The notes under the pieces are model-generated. The model was not told the DNA's origin and made no database searches. It saw only the letters and a program-made list of their open reading frames with translations. 42,404 nt of DNA from Deltaproteobacteria bacterium (lineage in GTDB: Bacteria; Myxococcota_A; Polyangia; Haliangiales; Haliangiaceae), in contig JACCTC010000324.1 of NCBI GenBank assembly GCA_013812655.1, positions 1-42,404 of the forward strand. Direction: 5' to 3'. Numbering within the stretch: the first letter of the stretch is position 1; each line of letters starts with the position of its first letter. The translations under genes were made by a program, and so were the position numbers. Positions 25,890-33,654 of this stretch are shown piece by piece.

Positions 25890-26600
25890 CTACGTGCGGG
25901 TGGCTGCGCGGACGAGCGCGATCGCGACGAGCGGTGCGGTCTCGGCGCGCAGGATGCGAGGTCCGAGACCTACCGAGACGAAGCCGCTTCGGGCGAGGGT
26001 CTCGAGCTCGTCCGGGGCGAGGCCGCCTTCGGGACCGGAGGCAATCGTGATGTCGACCGCGGCGGTGACGTGAAGCGGCCCATCGGATGCAGGATCGAGG
26101 ACCAGGCGCGTGGCGCCGGCGGGGAGGGCGGCGAGGGCGGCGGCGAGATCGTCGGCGAGGGTGATCGCCGGGATCTGGGCGCGCCCGCTCTGGCGCGCGG
26201 CCGCCTGGAGGGCCCCCTGGTACTTCGCGAGGCGCGCGGGCTTGCGGGCCGGGTCGAGGCGCACGACGGAGCGCGCCGCGGGCCACACGGTGATCGCGTC
26301 GACGCCAACCTCGACGAGCTTCTCGAGGCAGGTGTCCATGCGGTCGCCCTTGATCAGCGGGACGAGCGCGCGGACGAGCGGGGGCAGCGCGGCGATCGCC
26401 TGTGGCGTCTCGACGGCGAGGGCGGTGTCGGCATCGGTGATCCGCGTGATCGCCGCGGCGGCGCGGCGACCGGCACCGTCGACGAGCTCGACGCGATCGC
26501 CGGCGCGCGCGCGACGGACGCGGGCGAGGTAGTGGTGCTCGTCACCGCGGACGACGAGCTCGCCGGCAACGAGCTGGGCGGGGGTGACAAAGATCCGCAC
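25890..26600 (-). CDS. rsmE: 16S rRNA (uracil-1498-N3)-methyltransferase
   Basis: This 236-residue SPOUT methyltransferase methylates U1498 of 16S rRNA using S-adenosylmethionine. The N-terminal PUA-like part reads VRIFVTPAQL and GDEHHYLARVRRARAGDRVELVDG. Then come LIKGDRMDTCLEKLVEVGV and AARQSGRAQIP. The knotted SAM site holds IASGPEGGL and LGPRILRAETAPL, the family signature. The start is GTG 26600, five bases after the prmA stop, which gives the usual length. The open frame upstream of this point overlaps prmA and is not used. prmA and rsmE are neighbours in many bacteria and are probably co-transcribed here. Confidence 0.93.
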   Translation of the reverse strand: MRIFVTPAQLVAGELVVRGDEHHYLARVRRARAGDRVELVDGAGRRAAAAITRITDADTALAVETPQAIAALPPLVRALVPLIKGDRMDTCLEKLVEVGVDAITVWPAARSVVRLDPARKPARLAKYQGALQAAARQSGRAQIPAITLADDLAAALAALPAGATRLVLDPASDGPLHVTAAVDITIASGPEGGLAPDELETLARSGFVSVGLGPRILRAETAPLVAIALVRAATRT

Positions 26601-26605
26601 GGCGA

Positions 26606-27487
26606 TCAGCGCGCGAGCGTGACCGCGGACCACTGCGGGTCGTCGGTGCTGGCGCGGATGCGAACGATGCGCAGGCCCGCGGCGGCAAACTCCTGCGCGA
26701 GCGGCTCGGCCTGTGGCGTGAGCAGGCCCGAGAGGATCAACGTGCCGCCCGGCGCGGTGCGCGCGAGGAGCAGCGCCCGCAGCTCGCGGAGCACGTGCGC
26801 CTGGATGTTCGCGAGGACGAGCGGAAACTCCTCGGCAAGGGTGTCGAGCGTGGCGGTCGATGCGTGGATCCGATCGGCGACCCGATTGACCGCCGCGTTG
26901 TCCATCGTCGCGGCGATCGCGATCGGATCGTTGTCGACGGCCGCGCACGTCGAGCCAGGCCAGCGCTTGACCGCGGCGATCGAGAGGATGCCGGACCCGC
27001 ACCCGACGTCGAGGATCCGCGTCAGCCCGACGCCGCCGTCGGCGAGCGCCTGGAGCTCCTCGAGGACGAGCCGCGTGCTGGCGTGGGTGCCGGTGCCAAA
27101 TGCCATGCCGGGATCGAGATCGATCACGACCTCCCCAGGCAGTGGCGCGTAGGTCTCCCAGCTCGGGACGACGACGAACTGCCGCGTCAGCTTGCTGACC
27201 TTGAAGTAGCGCTTCCACGCGTCGCGCCACTCGGCCTCGGGCATCGCGGTCGCGAGCCGGACCTTCGCGGGATCGACGGCGACGCCACCGGCTTGCCAGC
27301 GCATCACCGCGTCGCGGGTCTCGGCGAGCGCGGCCGGGCCGTCGTCGACGGGCACCCAGAACACGACCTCGTCACCACGTTGTTCGGTCCCCGCCGCAGC
27401 AGACGGGATCTCCGAGGCGATCAGCGCCGCGACATCATCGACGTCAGCAGCACCGACCTGCACGATCAGCTCGAGCCAGTCAGCCAC
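26606..27487 (-). CDS. prmA: ribosomal protein L11 methyltransferase
   Basis: This 293-residue protein transfers methyl groups from SAM to ribosomal protein L11. The N-terminal domain (WLELIVQVGAADVDDV) is followed by EWRDAWKRYFKVSKL and VVIDLDPGMAFGTGTHASTRL, the PrmA hallmark. The SAM motif I is ILDVGCGSGILSIAA, and NIQAHVLREL lies at the catalytic site. GTG 27487 gives the usual MxDWLEL-type start. A TTG at 27511 would add eight residues. It is followed at once by rsmE and preceded by rpsU on the same strand, forming a translation-related cluster. Confidence 0.93.
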   Translation of the reverse strand: MADWLELIVQVGAADVDDVAALIASEIPSAAAGTEQRGDEVVFWVPVDDGPAALAETRDAVMRWQAGGVAVDPAKVRLATAMPEAEWRDAWKRYFKVSKLTRQFVVVPSWETYAPLPGEVVIDLDPGMAFGTGTHASTRLVLEELQALADGGVGLTRILDVGCGSGILSIAAVKRWPGSTCAAVDNDPIAIAATMDNAAVNRVADRIHASTATLDTLAEEFPLVLANIQAHVLRELRALLLARTAPGGTLILSGLLTPQAEPLAQEFAAAGLRIVRIRASTDDPQWSAVTLAR

Positions 27488-27550
27488 GCTCGACTCGCGT
27501 GGTTGCGCCAACGCAAGCCAGCGGCTCGCGTCCTCGCAGGGTCACCAAGC

Positions 27551-27784
<234 letters not shown>

Positions 27785-27832
27785 GGCGGACGACGTGGGT
27801 ACCCGATCGGGGAACCCTGGTCAAGCGGCGGT

Positions 27833-28069
27833 TTAGGCCTTGTTCCCGTGCTTGTAGAACAACGTGATCGTCAGGCAGTGAAACTCGGAATCCGAGCTCT
27901 GGGTGACGATCTTGTCGACGATCTCGTGATCCGGGTGGCTGCGAATCCAGTCCGTGATCAGCTCCCCGAGGAGCTCGCGCTCCTTGGCCTTGGTAGCAGA
28001 AAACACCTTCACGCCGGTCACATCGATCATCCGGCCCTCGTCTACGGAAGCTGCTTGAATACGTGCCAC
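27833..28069 (-). CDS. small cytoplasmic protein upstream of rpsU, unknown function
   Basis: This 78-residue protein starts with GTG 28069, preceded by GAGGTGA at a proper Shine-Dalgarno distance. The core (VTGVKVFSATKAKERELLGEL, then ITDWIRSHPDHEIVDKI, and SEFHCLTITLFYK) predicts an alternating alpha/beta domain without a signal or membrane segment. I do not recognise the family. It has the best promoter of the window upstream and rpsU downstream, so it may be well expressed with the translation genes. Confidence 0.75.
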   Translation of the reverse strand: MARIQAASVDEGRMIDVTGVKVFSATKAKERELLGELITDWIRSHPDHEIVDKIVTQSSDSEFHCLTITLFYKHGNKA

Positions 28070-28123
28070 GACTCACCTCACTCTGCGCGGTCCTGCGGCC
28101 GCGACGGTTTTCAGGATGCGCCA

Positions 28124-28151
28124 ACTCTACTCGACCGAAGATTCCAGTCAA
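28124..28151 (-). promoter_or_regulatory. sigma-70-type promoter for the small gene/rpsU cluster
   Basis: On the minus strand TTGACT (-35, 28151-28146) and TAGAGT (-10, 28129-28124) are separated by 16 bases. Transcription would start about 48 bases upstream of GTG 28069, leaving room for its Shine-Dalgarno. The region is locally AT-rich. On the plus strand the same spot holds a perfect TATAAT (28156-28161) that could serve the M16 operon, but its -35 is poor. Confidence 0.55.
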
Positions 28152-28343
28152 GGGATATAATTCCACTATCGGTGAACTATTTGATCGGCGCTGCCTACAT
28201 CCGAGGCTAGCTCGCCCTCGATGCCGCTACTGGCGGAAACGCCGTCCTCACCGCGATCTAGCCGGAACTGCGTAAGGGCCGGGCGATCCGCTGGCAACCC
28301 TCGAGGCGCTTGGTAGTGTCCGCGCACCCTTGAAGGAGATCTC

Positions 28344-29822
28344 ATGCGTCGTCTGCTCCTGACCGCCTGTGCGGTCGCGCTGGCTCCATTCATCGCCCTG
28401 GTGCCGGCTCCGGCTGCCGCGCAGGCGCCGCCCGCGACTCCACCGCCACTCGCGACCCCCGCGAAGCCGGCGCCGCGCGCGATCAACAAGTTACCCACGA
28501 TCGACATGTTCGAGCTCGCCAACGGGCTGCGCGTCGCGGTGCTCAGAACCGATGCGGCGCCGGTCGTGTCAGTCCAGCTCTGGTATCGCGCCGGCAGCAA
28601 GGACGAGCCCCGCAACCGACGCGGCTCGGCCCACATGTTCGAGCACATGATGTTCAAGGGCACGCGCAACGTGCGCTCCGAGTCCCACGCGCAGTTCATC
28701 AGCGGTGTCGGCGGCTACGTCAACGCGCAGACCGACGAGGACGCGACCCACTACATCAACACGCTTCCCGCGGACTACCTCGACTTCGCGATCAAGCTCG
28801 AGGCGGAGCGGATGCGAAACCTCCTGTTCCGGCCCGACATGATCGCGACCGAGCGCGAGGTCGTGAAGGAGGAGATCCGACAGCAGGAGAACTCGCCGAT
28901 CGCGAAGGGCTTCCTGCGCTTCCTCGAGGTCGCGTTCAGCAAGCACCCGTACGCGTGGACCGCTGGCGGTAACCTCCGTGACCTCGACGCGACGACGCCC
29001 GAGGATCTCAAGAGGTTCTACGACGCCTATTACCAGCCGAACAACGCGCTGCTCGTCGTCGTCGGCAAGACCACGACCGAGGCGGTGAAGGCCGCGGCCG
29101 AGAGGCACTTCGGGGCGCTCGCGAAGGCCCCGCCGCCTCCGCGCCCGGCCGCGGAGGCCGTCGAGCCGCTGCAGACCGCCAAGCGTCGCGAGGTCGTCGA
29201 GCCCGGGCAGATCGGGCTGGCCCTCGTCGGGTTTCACATCCCACCCGCGAAGCACAAGGACGTCTACGCGCTCCAGGTCGCGTCGATCATCCTCGGCGCC
29301 GGCGAGTCGTCGCGCCTCAAGCTCCGGCTCAAGGCAACCGATCCGAAGACCAAGCGTCCGATCGCGCTCGACGGCGGCATGGAGTCGATCGTCCGCGAAG
29401 ATCCGGGCATGGCGATCGCGCTCGGCGCGTATCTCGATGCCCCGCAGGGTGACGCGATCGAGGCGGCGATCTTCGACGAGCTCGGCAAGCTCGGCGCGAA
29501 GGGCCCGACGCCCGACGAGCTGCGCAAGGCGAAGAACCAGGTGCAGTCGGGCTTCGTGTTCTCGCTCGAGAACGCCCAGGGGCTCGCGCAGGCGATCGGC
29601 CGCTCGTGGATCCTGACCGGCGATCCCGGCATGTTCATGCGCGACGTCGACGAGATCGAGAAGATCAAGGCGGCGGACGTCCAGCGCGTGGTCAAGCAGT
29701 ACATGACGCCGTCGCTCGCGACGGTCGTGATCATCCCGCCGAAGGGTGTGGCTGCACCACCGCCGGCGGCGAAGGCACCGCCCGCCACGCCTGCTGCGCC
29801 TGCCAAGAAGGGAGCGAACTGA
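28344..29822 (+). CDS. M16 family zinc peptidase, catalytic subunit
   Basis: This 492-residue exported protein has a signal peptide (MRRLLLTACAVALAPFIALVPAPAAAQA) and a strong GAAGGAGAT Shine-Dalgarno. The inverted zinc motif HxxEH is intact as HMFEHMMFKGT (H97, E100, H101). The distal Glu ligand lies near residue 176 in EREVVKEEIRQQ. The second, non-catalytic half of the M16 fold follows (IGLALVGFHIPPAKHKDVYAL). The tail is Pro/Ala-rich. M16B peptidases act as heterodimers or homodimers and degrade peptides, here probably in the periplasm. The stop overlaps the next start (ATGA), which couples it to a second M16 subunit. Confidence 0.92.
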   Translation: MRRLLLTACAVALAPFIALVPAPAAAQAPPATPPPLATPAKPAPRAINKLPTIDMFELANGLRVAVLRTDAAPVVSVQLWYRAGSKDEPRNRRGSAHMFEHMMFKGTRNVRSESHAQFISGVGGYVNAQTDEDATHYINTLPADYLDFAIKLEAERMRNLLFRPDMIATEREVVKEEIRQQENSPIAKGFLRFLEVAFSKHPYAWTAGGNLRDLDATTPEDLKRFYDAYYQPNNALLVVVGKTTTEAVKAAAERHFGALAKAPPPPRPAAEAVEPLQTAKRREVVEPGQIGLALVGFHIPPAKHKDVYALQVASIILGAGESSRLKLRLKATDPKTKRPIALDGGMESIVREDPGMAIALGAYLDAPQGDAIEAAIFDELGKLGAKGPTPDELRKAKNQVQSGFVFSLENAQGLAQAIGRSWILTGDPGMFMRDVDEIEKIKAADVQRVVKQYMTPSLATVVIIPPKGVAAPPPAAKAPPATPAAPAKKGAN

Positions 29823-32095
29823 TGAAGCGCCTCGTCGTCCTCGCGCTCGCGCTCGCCGCGTGCGGACCCAAGCCAACGCCCGCCGTGGTCCCCGTGCTGC
29901 CCGGTGACGGCGACGCACACGTCGCGAAGCCGTCGGTCACCACGAAGCCCACCGCCGCCGATCCATGGGCGGGCCGCACCGATCTGATCACCGCGCCGGC
30001 GCCCAAGCCACCCGCGCCCGTCGAGTTGCCGCAGATCGAGAGCTACAAGCTCGCCAACGGCCTCCAGGTCTTCGTGATCAAGAGCGATCGGCTACCGGTC
30101 GCCAGCCTGCAGCTCGCGATCAAGGCGGGCCGCATGCACGAGCCACGCGCGCGGCTCGGCGTCTCGGAGTTCACCTCCGACATGCTGGTCAAGGGCACGC
30201 GGCGTCGCGATGCCGTCGCGCTCGCGAAGGCGATCGACTTTGTCGGTGGCACGATCGCGGCAGACTCGACGTTCGAGGCGACGCTGATGTCGTGCAGCGT
30301 GCTCGCGCGCAGCCTCGGCACCTGCCTCGAGCTCGTGCCCGAGATGCTGACCCAGCCGAGCTTCCCCGAGAGCGAGCTCGCGAAGGTCCGCGATCAGATG
30401 CTCGGGCGCGTGCGGCAGCGCCTCGATGACGCCGGCGGGCTGGCGTCCGCGCACGTCCAGAATCTGCTGTGGGGCAACGAGCACGTGCGCGGCTGGATCA
30501 GCAACGAGCAGTCGGTCGCCGCGATCAGGCGCGACGATCTCGTCGCCTGGCACAAGACCTGGTTCGTGCCCGGCAACGCGATGCTCGTCGTCGCGGGCGA
30601 CGTCGATGCCAAGAAGCTCAAGGGTGATCTCGAGCGCTCGTTCGGCGTGTGGAAGAAGGGCCCGGTGCCGCCGACTCCCTCGTACAAGGAGCCCGGGCTG
30701 TCGGGCAGCCGGATCCGGCTCGTCGACAAGCCGGGCCAGACCCAGACCCATATCCGGATCGCGCAGTTCGGCATCAAGCACGACGACGCGCGGTTCTTCG
30801 ACTCGCTGGTGTGGAACTACGCGCTCGGCGGTGGCGGGTTCAGCTCGCGGATGATGAGAGTCGTACGTGTCGAGGGCGGCAAGAGCTACGGCGCGAGCTC
30901 GAGCTTCGATCGCAACGTCGACAAGGGCTCGTTCGTCGCGCAGTCGTTCACCCGCAACGCCGAGGCGGTCACGACTACGAAGCTGCTGCTCGCCGAGATC
31001 GCCAAGATGGCGAAGGACGGTCCGACGCAGGACGAGGTCAGCAGCGCGATCGCGAACATCGCCGGCGGTTATGGCCTGCGCTTCCAGGCTGCCGCCGATG
31101 TCGGGGCTGCGCTGATCGGCGCGGAGCTCCACGGCTTTGGCCGCGAGTACTTGACGAACTATCCGGTCGCGGTCGGCAAGGTCGACGTCGAGAGCGCGAA
31201 GCGCGCGGCCTCGGAGATCCTCGATCCCAAGGCCTACGTGATCGTGATGGTCGGCGACGCCAAGGATCTCGAGCCGCTGCTCAAGAAGGAGGGGTGGCGT
31301 TACCAGAAGGTCGCGTTCACCGAGACGATCACCGCGCCGGTCGCGGTGCCCGACGCGCCGATCGATCCGAAGGTCGCGGCTGCCGCGAAGCAGCTACTCG
31401 CCGAGGCGATCGCCGCGAAGGGCGGCCATGCGAAGCTGTCCGGCCTCAAGGGCTTCAAGATGATTGCGACCGGCTCGACGACGATCAGCGGCCAGACCGT
31501 CCCCGTCGAGATCGAGCGCGTCTACGTGCTGCCCGACAAGATGCGGATCGACGCGCTGCTCGCCGGCCGCGTCAAGGTGATCGTCGCGGTCGACGGCAAG
31601 GCCGGCTGGCAGCTCGCGCCCGATCCGAGCGGCGCGAAGATCCAGTTGACCGAGATCAGCGCGAGCGATCTCGCGTCGATCGAGTTCGAGCAGTGGCGCG
31701 AGCCGGAGCTGATCCTGCTGCGCGCGCAGGAGCCGGGTGCGCGGCTATCGCTCGGCCCGGACGAGGTGATCGATGGCCGACCGCATGCCGTGCTCAAGCT
31801 CGATCCGCAGCGTCATGTCGACGTCACCCTGTACATCGACAAGAAGACGAAGCTCGTCACCCGGATGAGCTACTCCGAGACCGCCGGTGCCGAGACCGAC
31901 CAGTTCTCCGACTACAAGGATGTCGGCGGCCTCAAGATCGCGCACAAGCGGCACAGCAAGGGCAGCGGCCGGGAGACCAAGCTCGAGCTCAAGGCCGTCG
32001 AGCTCGATCCGAAGCTCGATCCCAAGCTGTTCGAGAAGCCGACGGTTCCCGCCGCCACGCCAGCGCCAAAACCCGCACCGACCACGCCGAAGTAG
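29822..32095 (+). CDS. M16-like non-catalytic subunit lipoprotein with C-terminal LolA-like domain
   Basis: This 757-residue protein has a lipobox signal (MKRLVVLALALAAC) and overlaps the catalytic M16 gene by ATGA. The M16 fold is clear (YKLANGLQVFVIKSDRLPVASLQL; LVKGTRR). At the zinc motif, however, HxxEH is replaced by EFTSD (116-120), so the subunit cannot hold zinc. In known M16B pairs the partner subunit supplies substrate-binding residues. After about residue 535 comes an extra beta-rich domain (LKGFKMIATGSTTISGQTV, YVLPDKMRI, LYIDKKTKLVTRMSYSE, FSDYKDVGGLKIAHKR) resembling the LolA/outer-membrane lipoprotein-sorting fold. It probably tethers the peptidase complex to a membrane. Confidence 0.88.
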   Translation: MKRLVVLALALAACGPKPTPAVVPVLPGDGDAHVAKPSVTTKPTAADPWAGRTDLITAPAPKPPAPVELPQIESYKLANGLQVFVIKSDRLPVASLQLAIKAGRMHEPRARLGVSEFTSDMLVKGTRRRDAVALAKAIDFVGGTIAADSTFEATLMSCSVLARSLGTCLELVPEMLTQPSFPESELAKVRDQMLGRVRQRLDDAGGLASAHVQNLLWGNEHVRGWISNEQSVAAIRRDDLVAWHKTWFVPGNAMLVVAGDVDAKKLKGDLERSFGVWKKGPVPPTPSYKEPGLSGSRIRLVDKPGQTQTHIRIAQFGIKHDDARFFDSLVWNYALGGGGFSSRMMRVVRVEGGKSYGASSSFDRNVDKGSFVAQSFTRNAEAVTTTKLLLAEIAKMAKDGPTQDEVSSAIANIAGGYGLRFQAAADVGAALIGAELHGFGREYLTNYPVAVGKVDVESAKRAASEILDPKAYVIVMVGDAKDLEPLLKKEGWRYQKVAFTETITAPVAVPDAPIDPKVAAAAKQLLAEAIAAKGGHAKLSGLKGFKMIATGSTTISGQTVPVEIERVYVLPDKMRIDALLAGRVKVIVAVDGKAGWQLAPDPSGAKIQLTEISASDLASIEFEQWREPELILLRAQEPGARLSLGPDEVIDGRPHAVLKLDPQRHVDVTLYIDKKTKLVTRMSYSETAGAETDQFSDYKDVGGLKIAHKRHSKGSGRETKLELKAVELDPKLDPKLFEKPTVPAATPAPKPAPTTPK

Positions 32096-32124
32096 CGGAC
32101 GGGGCACGCGGGCTGGCTGCTGGA

Positions 32125-32871
32125 TCAAGGTCCGACGACGAAGTTCTGCTCGATCTCGGCGCCGGTGAGCGCGCGGCAATAGAACGCCGCGAGAAACAGC
32201 CGTCCCTCCCACAGCACGCCACCGTCGGGGGCATTCCCGAGTGTGACCGGTAGCGTCGGATCCCAGGAGTCGAACGTACCCACCGTGGTGACCTGCGTGA
32301 TCTCGGCGCCGTCGAGATACAGGCGTCGAACGCCATCGGCCGATCGTGCGTGCGCCAGATGCGTCAGGCTGCGGCTCACCGCCCGTGGGCTCACGAGCTT
32401 CGTCGACGCGCTCGTGGTACGGACCTGCCCGTAATACGCGGTGGCTTCCTGCCCGAGGCTGAGCACAGCGACGTTGTTGTCCGATGCGACGCCCACGATC
32501 CGGCCTGCTCCGACGATCGAGGGCTGCATCGACTCGACCCACACTTCGATCGTGCTCTCCCCGCTCGCCATGCAGCGGCTGGTGATCTTCGTTGCGGGGG
32601 CGACGCTGATGGTCGCGGTGGCCGCGGCTCCAAATTCGAGACCACCCGGGATCCACGCGGTGTCACCGCCGAGCTGCAGATCGAGTGGCGGGTCGATCTG
32701 CGACACATCGCCAGCGCGGGTGCCGGTTCCTTCCTCGAACGTGTACAGCGCGACCAGCCCTGCGGCGACGCGGCCGAGCCTCTCGGCATCACCTGCGGCG
32801 TCCGGAACGAGATCGAACCCGGTGCGACCGCAGCCGAACATGACGCTCGCCGCCATGACCACGCGGTACAT
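32125..32871 (-). CDS. LamG (concanavalin A-like) domain lipoprotein
   Basis: This 248-residue protein is numbered from ATG 32871 and begins MYRVVMAASVMFGC, a short lipoprotein signal. The mature part has the LamG pattern: GLVALYTFEEGTGTRAGDVS, STIEVWVESM, NNVAVLSLGQE, LTHLAHARSADGVRRLYLDG and the C-terminal LFLAAFYCRALTGAEIEQNF. Such domains are beta-sandwich modules that often bind glycans. It is a single-domain protein with no catalytic part. ATG 32880 is an alternative start. The open frame to 33045 reads as non-coding. It runs convergently to the M16 operon. Confidence 0.8.
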   Translation of the reverse strand: MYRVVMAASVMFGCGRTGFDLVPDAAGDAERLGRVAAGLVALYTFEEGTGTRAGDVSQIDPPLDLQLGGDTAWIPGGLEFGAAATATISVAPATKITSRCMASGESTIEVWVESMQPSIVGAGRIVGVASDNNVAVLSLGQEATAYYGQVRTTSASTKLVSPRAVSRSLTHLAHARSADGVRRLYLDGAEITQVTTVGTFDSWDPTLPVTLGNAPDGGVLWEGRLFLAAFYCRALTGAEIEQNFVVGP

Positions 32872-32878
32872 CTGCTCC

Positions 32879-32884
32879 ATCCTA
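32879..32884 (-). promoter_or_regulatory. putative -10 box for leaderless LamG lipoprotein transcript
   Basis: On the minus strand TAGGAT ends seven bases before ATG 32871. This placement favours 32871 over 32880 as the start, because the box overlaps the latter. Confidence 0.3.
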
Positions 32885-32948
32885 TCATCTGTGAGGATCC
32901 CCGATCCGGCGGCTGCATCGGGGCACGCCGGCTGCAACACCAGCAGGC

Positions 32949-33179
32949 ATGGCGAGGACAACCCACAACGACAAGTCGCAGCATGCCGAGCCCTCGAGCG
33001 CACGAGGCCGTGGAGCGTTCGGCGAGACCGAGCCCACCTTGGCATCGCCGGGGCAGGGTGCCGCGGCGAGCGCGAAGATGCCTCCTACCCGGCGCGTGCG
33101 GAGGGGCCTCCAGGCTATCGGCGCGCTCTTCACGTTCATCGAGCATCTCCGCCACAAGCGGTCGCGATCGCGATCGTGA
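32949..33179 (+). CDS. small basic protein, doubtful
   Basis: This 76-residue frame starts MARTTHNDKSQHAEPSS and ends in RRVRRGLQAIGALFTFIEHLRHKRSRSRS. The middle is disordered and the end is one amphipathic helix with a basic tail encoded by a GCGATC-type repeat. AGCAGG precedes the ATG. It has no known relative that I recognise. It is divergent from the LamG gene. It could be real or fortuitous in GC-rich DNA. Confidence 0.4.
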   Translation: MARTTHNDKSQHAEPSSARGRGAFGETEPTLASPGQGAAASAKMPPTRRVRRGLQAIGALFTFIEHLRHKRSRSRS

Positions 33180-33330
33180 AGCCAGCCACGGCGCGCCGTG
33201 GTGCGAGGTCTCGGTAGGCGTACGCGCACGGCGGCACGCTTCGAGATGGCGGGACCGCGCAGGGTCGTCGAGGAGATGAGCGCCGATAGCACACCGCGGG
33301 GTAGGCACGTAGGATGCACCTGATCCTGTC

Positions 33331-33633
33331 ATGGCAACCAAACGCGGACCCACGGTGACGGACGAGCACGATATCGAACGCAGCCGGGAGGGTCGCTTCC
33401 AGGCAGAAGTCGCGGGCGTCAACCACCCCTCGACCGACGACGCGAAGCGCCGCCCGAAGCCGGAGGCAGCTCCCGGCGAGGGAGACGTTGCAGGTCGCAA
33501 GCGGGCGTCGAGCCGCGATTCCGAATCTCCAGATGGCACCGGCGGTCGTGGCGCCGGCCGCACGACCAAGGGCGCGATCCATCGCGCTTCCAAGCTCCGC
33601 GCGCGATCTTCGACCCGATCTTCGAAGCGCTGA
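33331..33633 (+). CDS. small disordered basic protein, unknown function
   Basis: This 100-residue protein is rich in Lys, Arg, Glu, Ser and Gly, from MATKRGPTVTDEHDIERS to a tail AIHRASKLRARSSTRSSKR, with no hydrophobic segment. It would be intrinsically disordered and might bind nucleic acid. Codon choice looks like real coding DNA. There is no good Shine-Dalgarno. The stop is about 20 bases from the convergent Mo-hydroxylase gene. I recognise no family. Confidence 0.5.
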   Translation: MATKRGPTVTDEHDIERSREGRFQAEVAGVNHPSTDDAKRRPKPEAAPGEGDVAGRKRASSRDSESPDGTGGRGAGRTTKGAIHRASKLRARSSTRSSKR

Positions 33634-33654
33634 TCGCCGCCGCGCTGGATCGCG

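Noticed and set aside
26601-27230. Upstream extension of rsmE to 446 residues
   Set aside because: It lies entirely within prmA in another frame. The family length and the VRIFV start fit GTG 26600.
28156-28161. Perfect TATAAT on the plus strand as a firm promoter of the M16 operon
   Set aside because: No acceptable -35 lies at 16-18 bases, and the site overlaps the better minus-strand promoter region. It was kept only as a side note.
33160-33180. GCGATC tandem repeat as an origin-type or binding-site cluster
   Set aside because: Only about three units are present, they code for the RSRSRS tail of a small frame, and GATC/CGATCG strings are common throughout this DNA.
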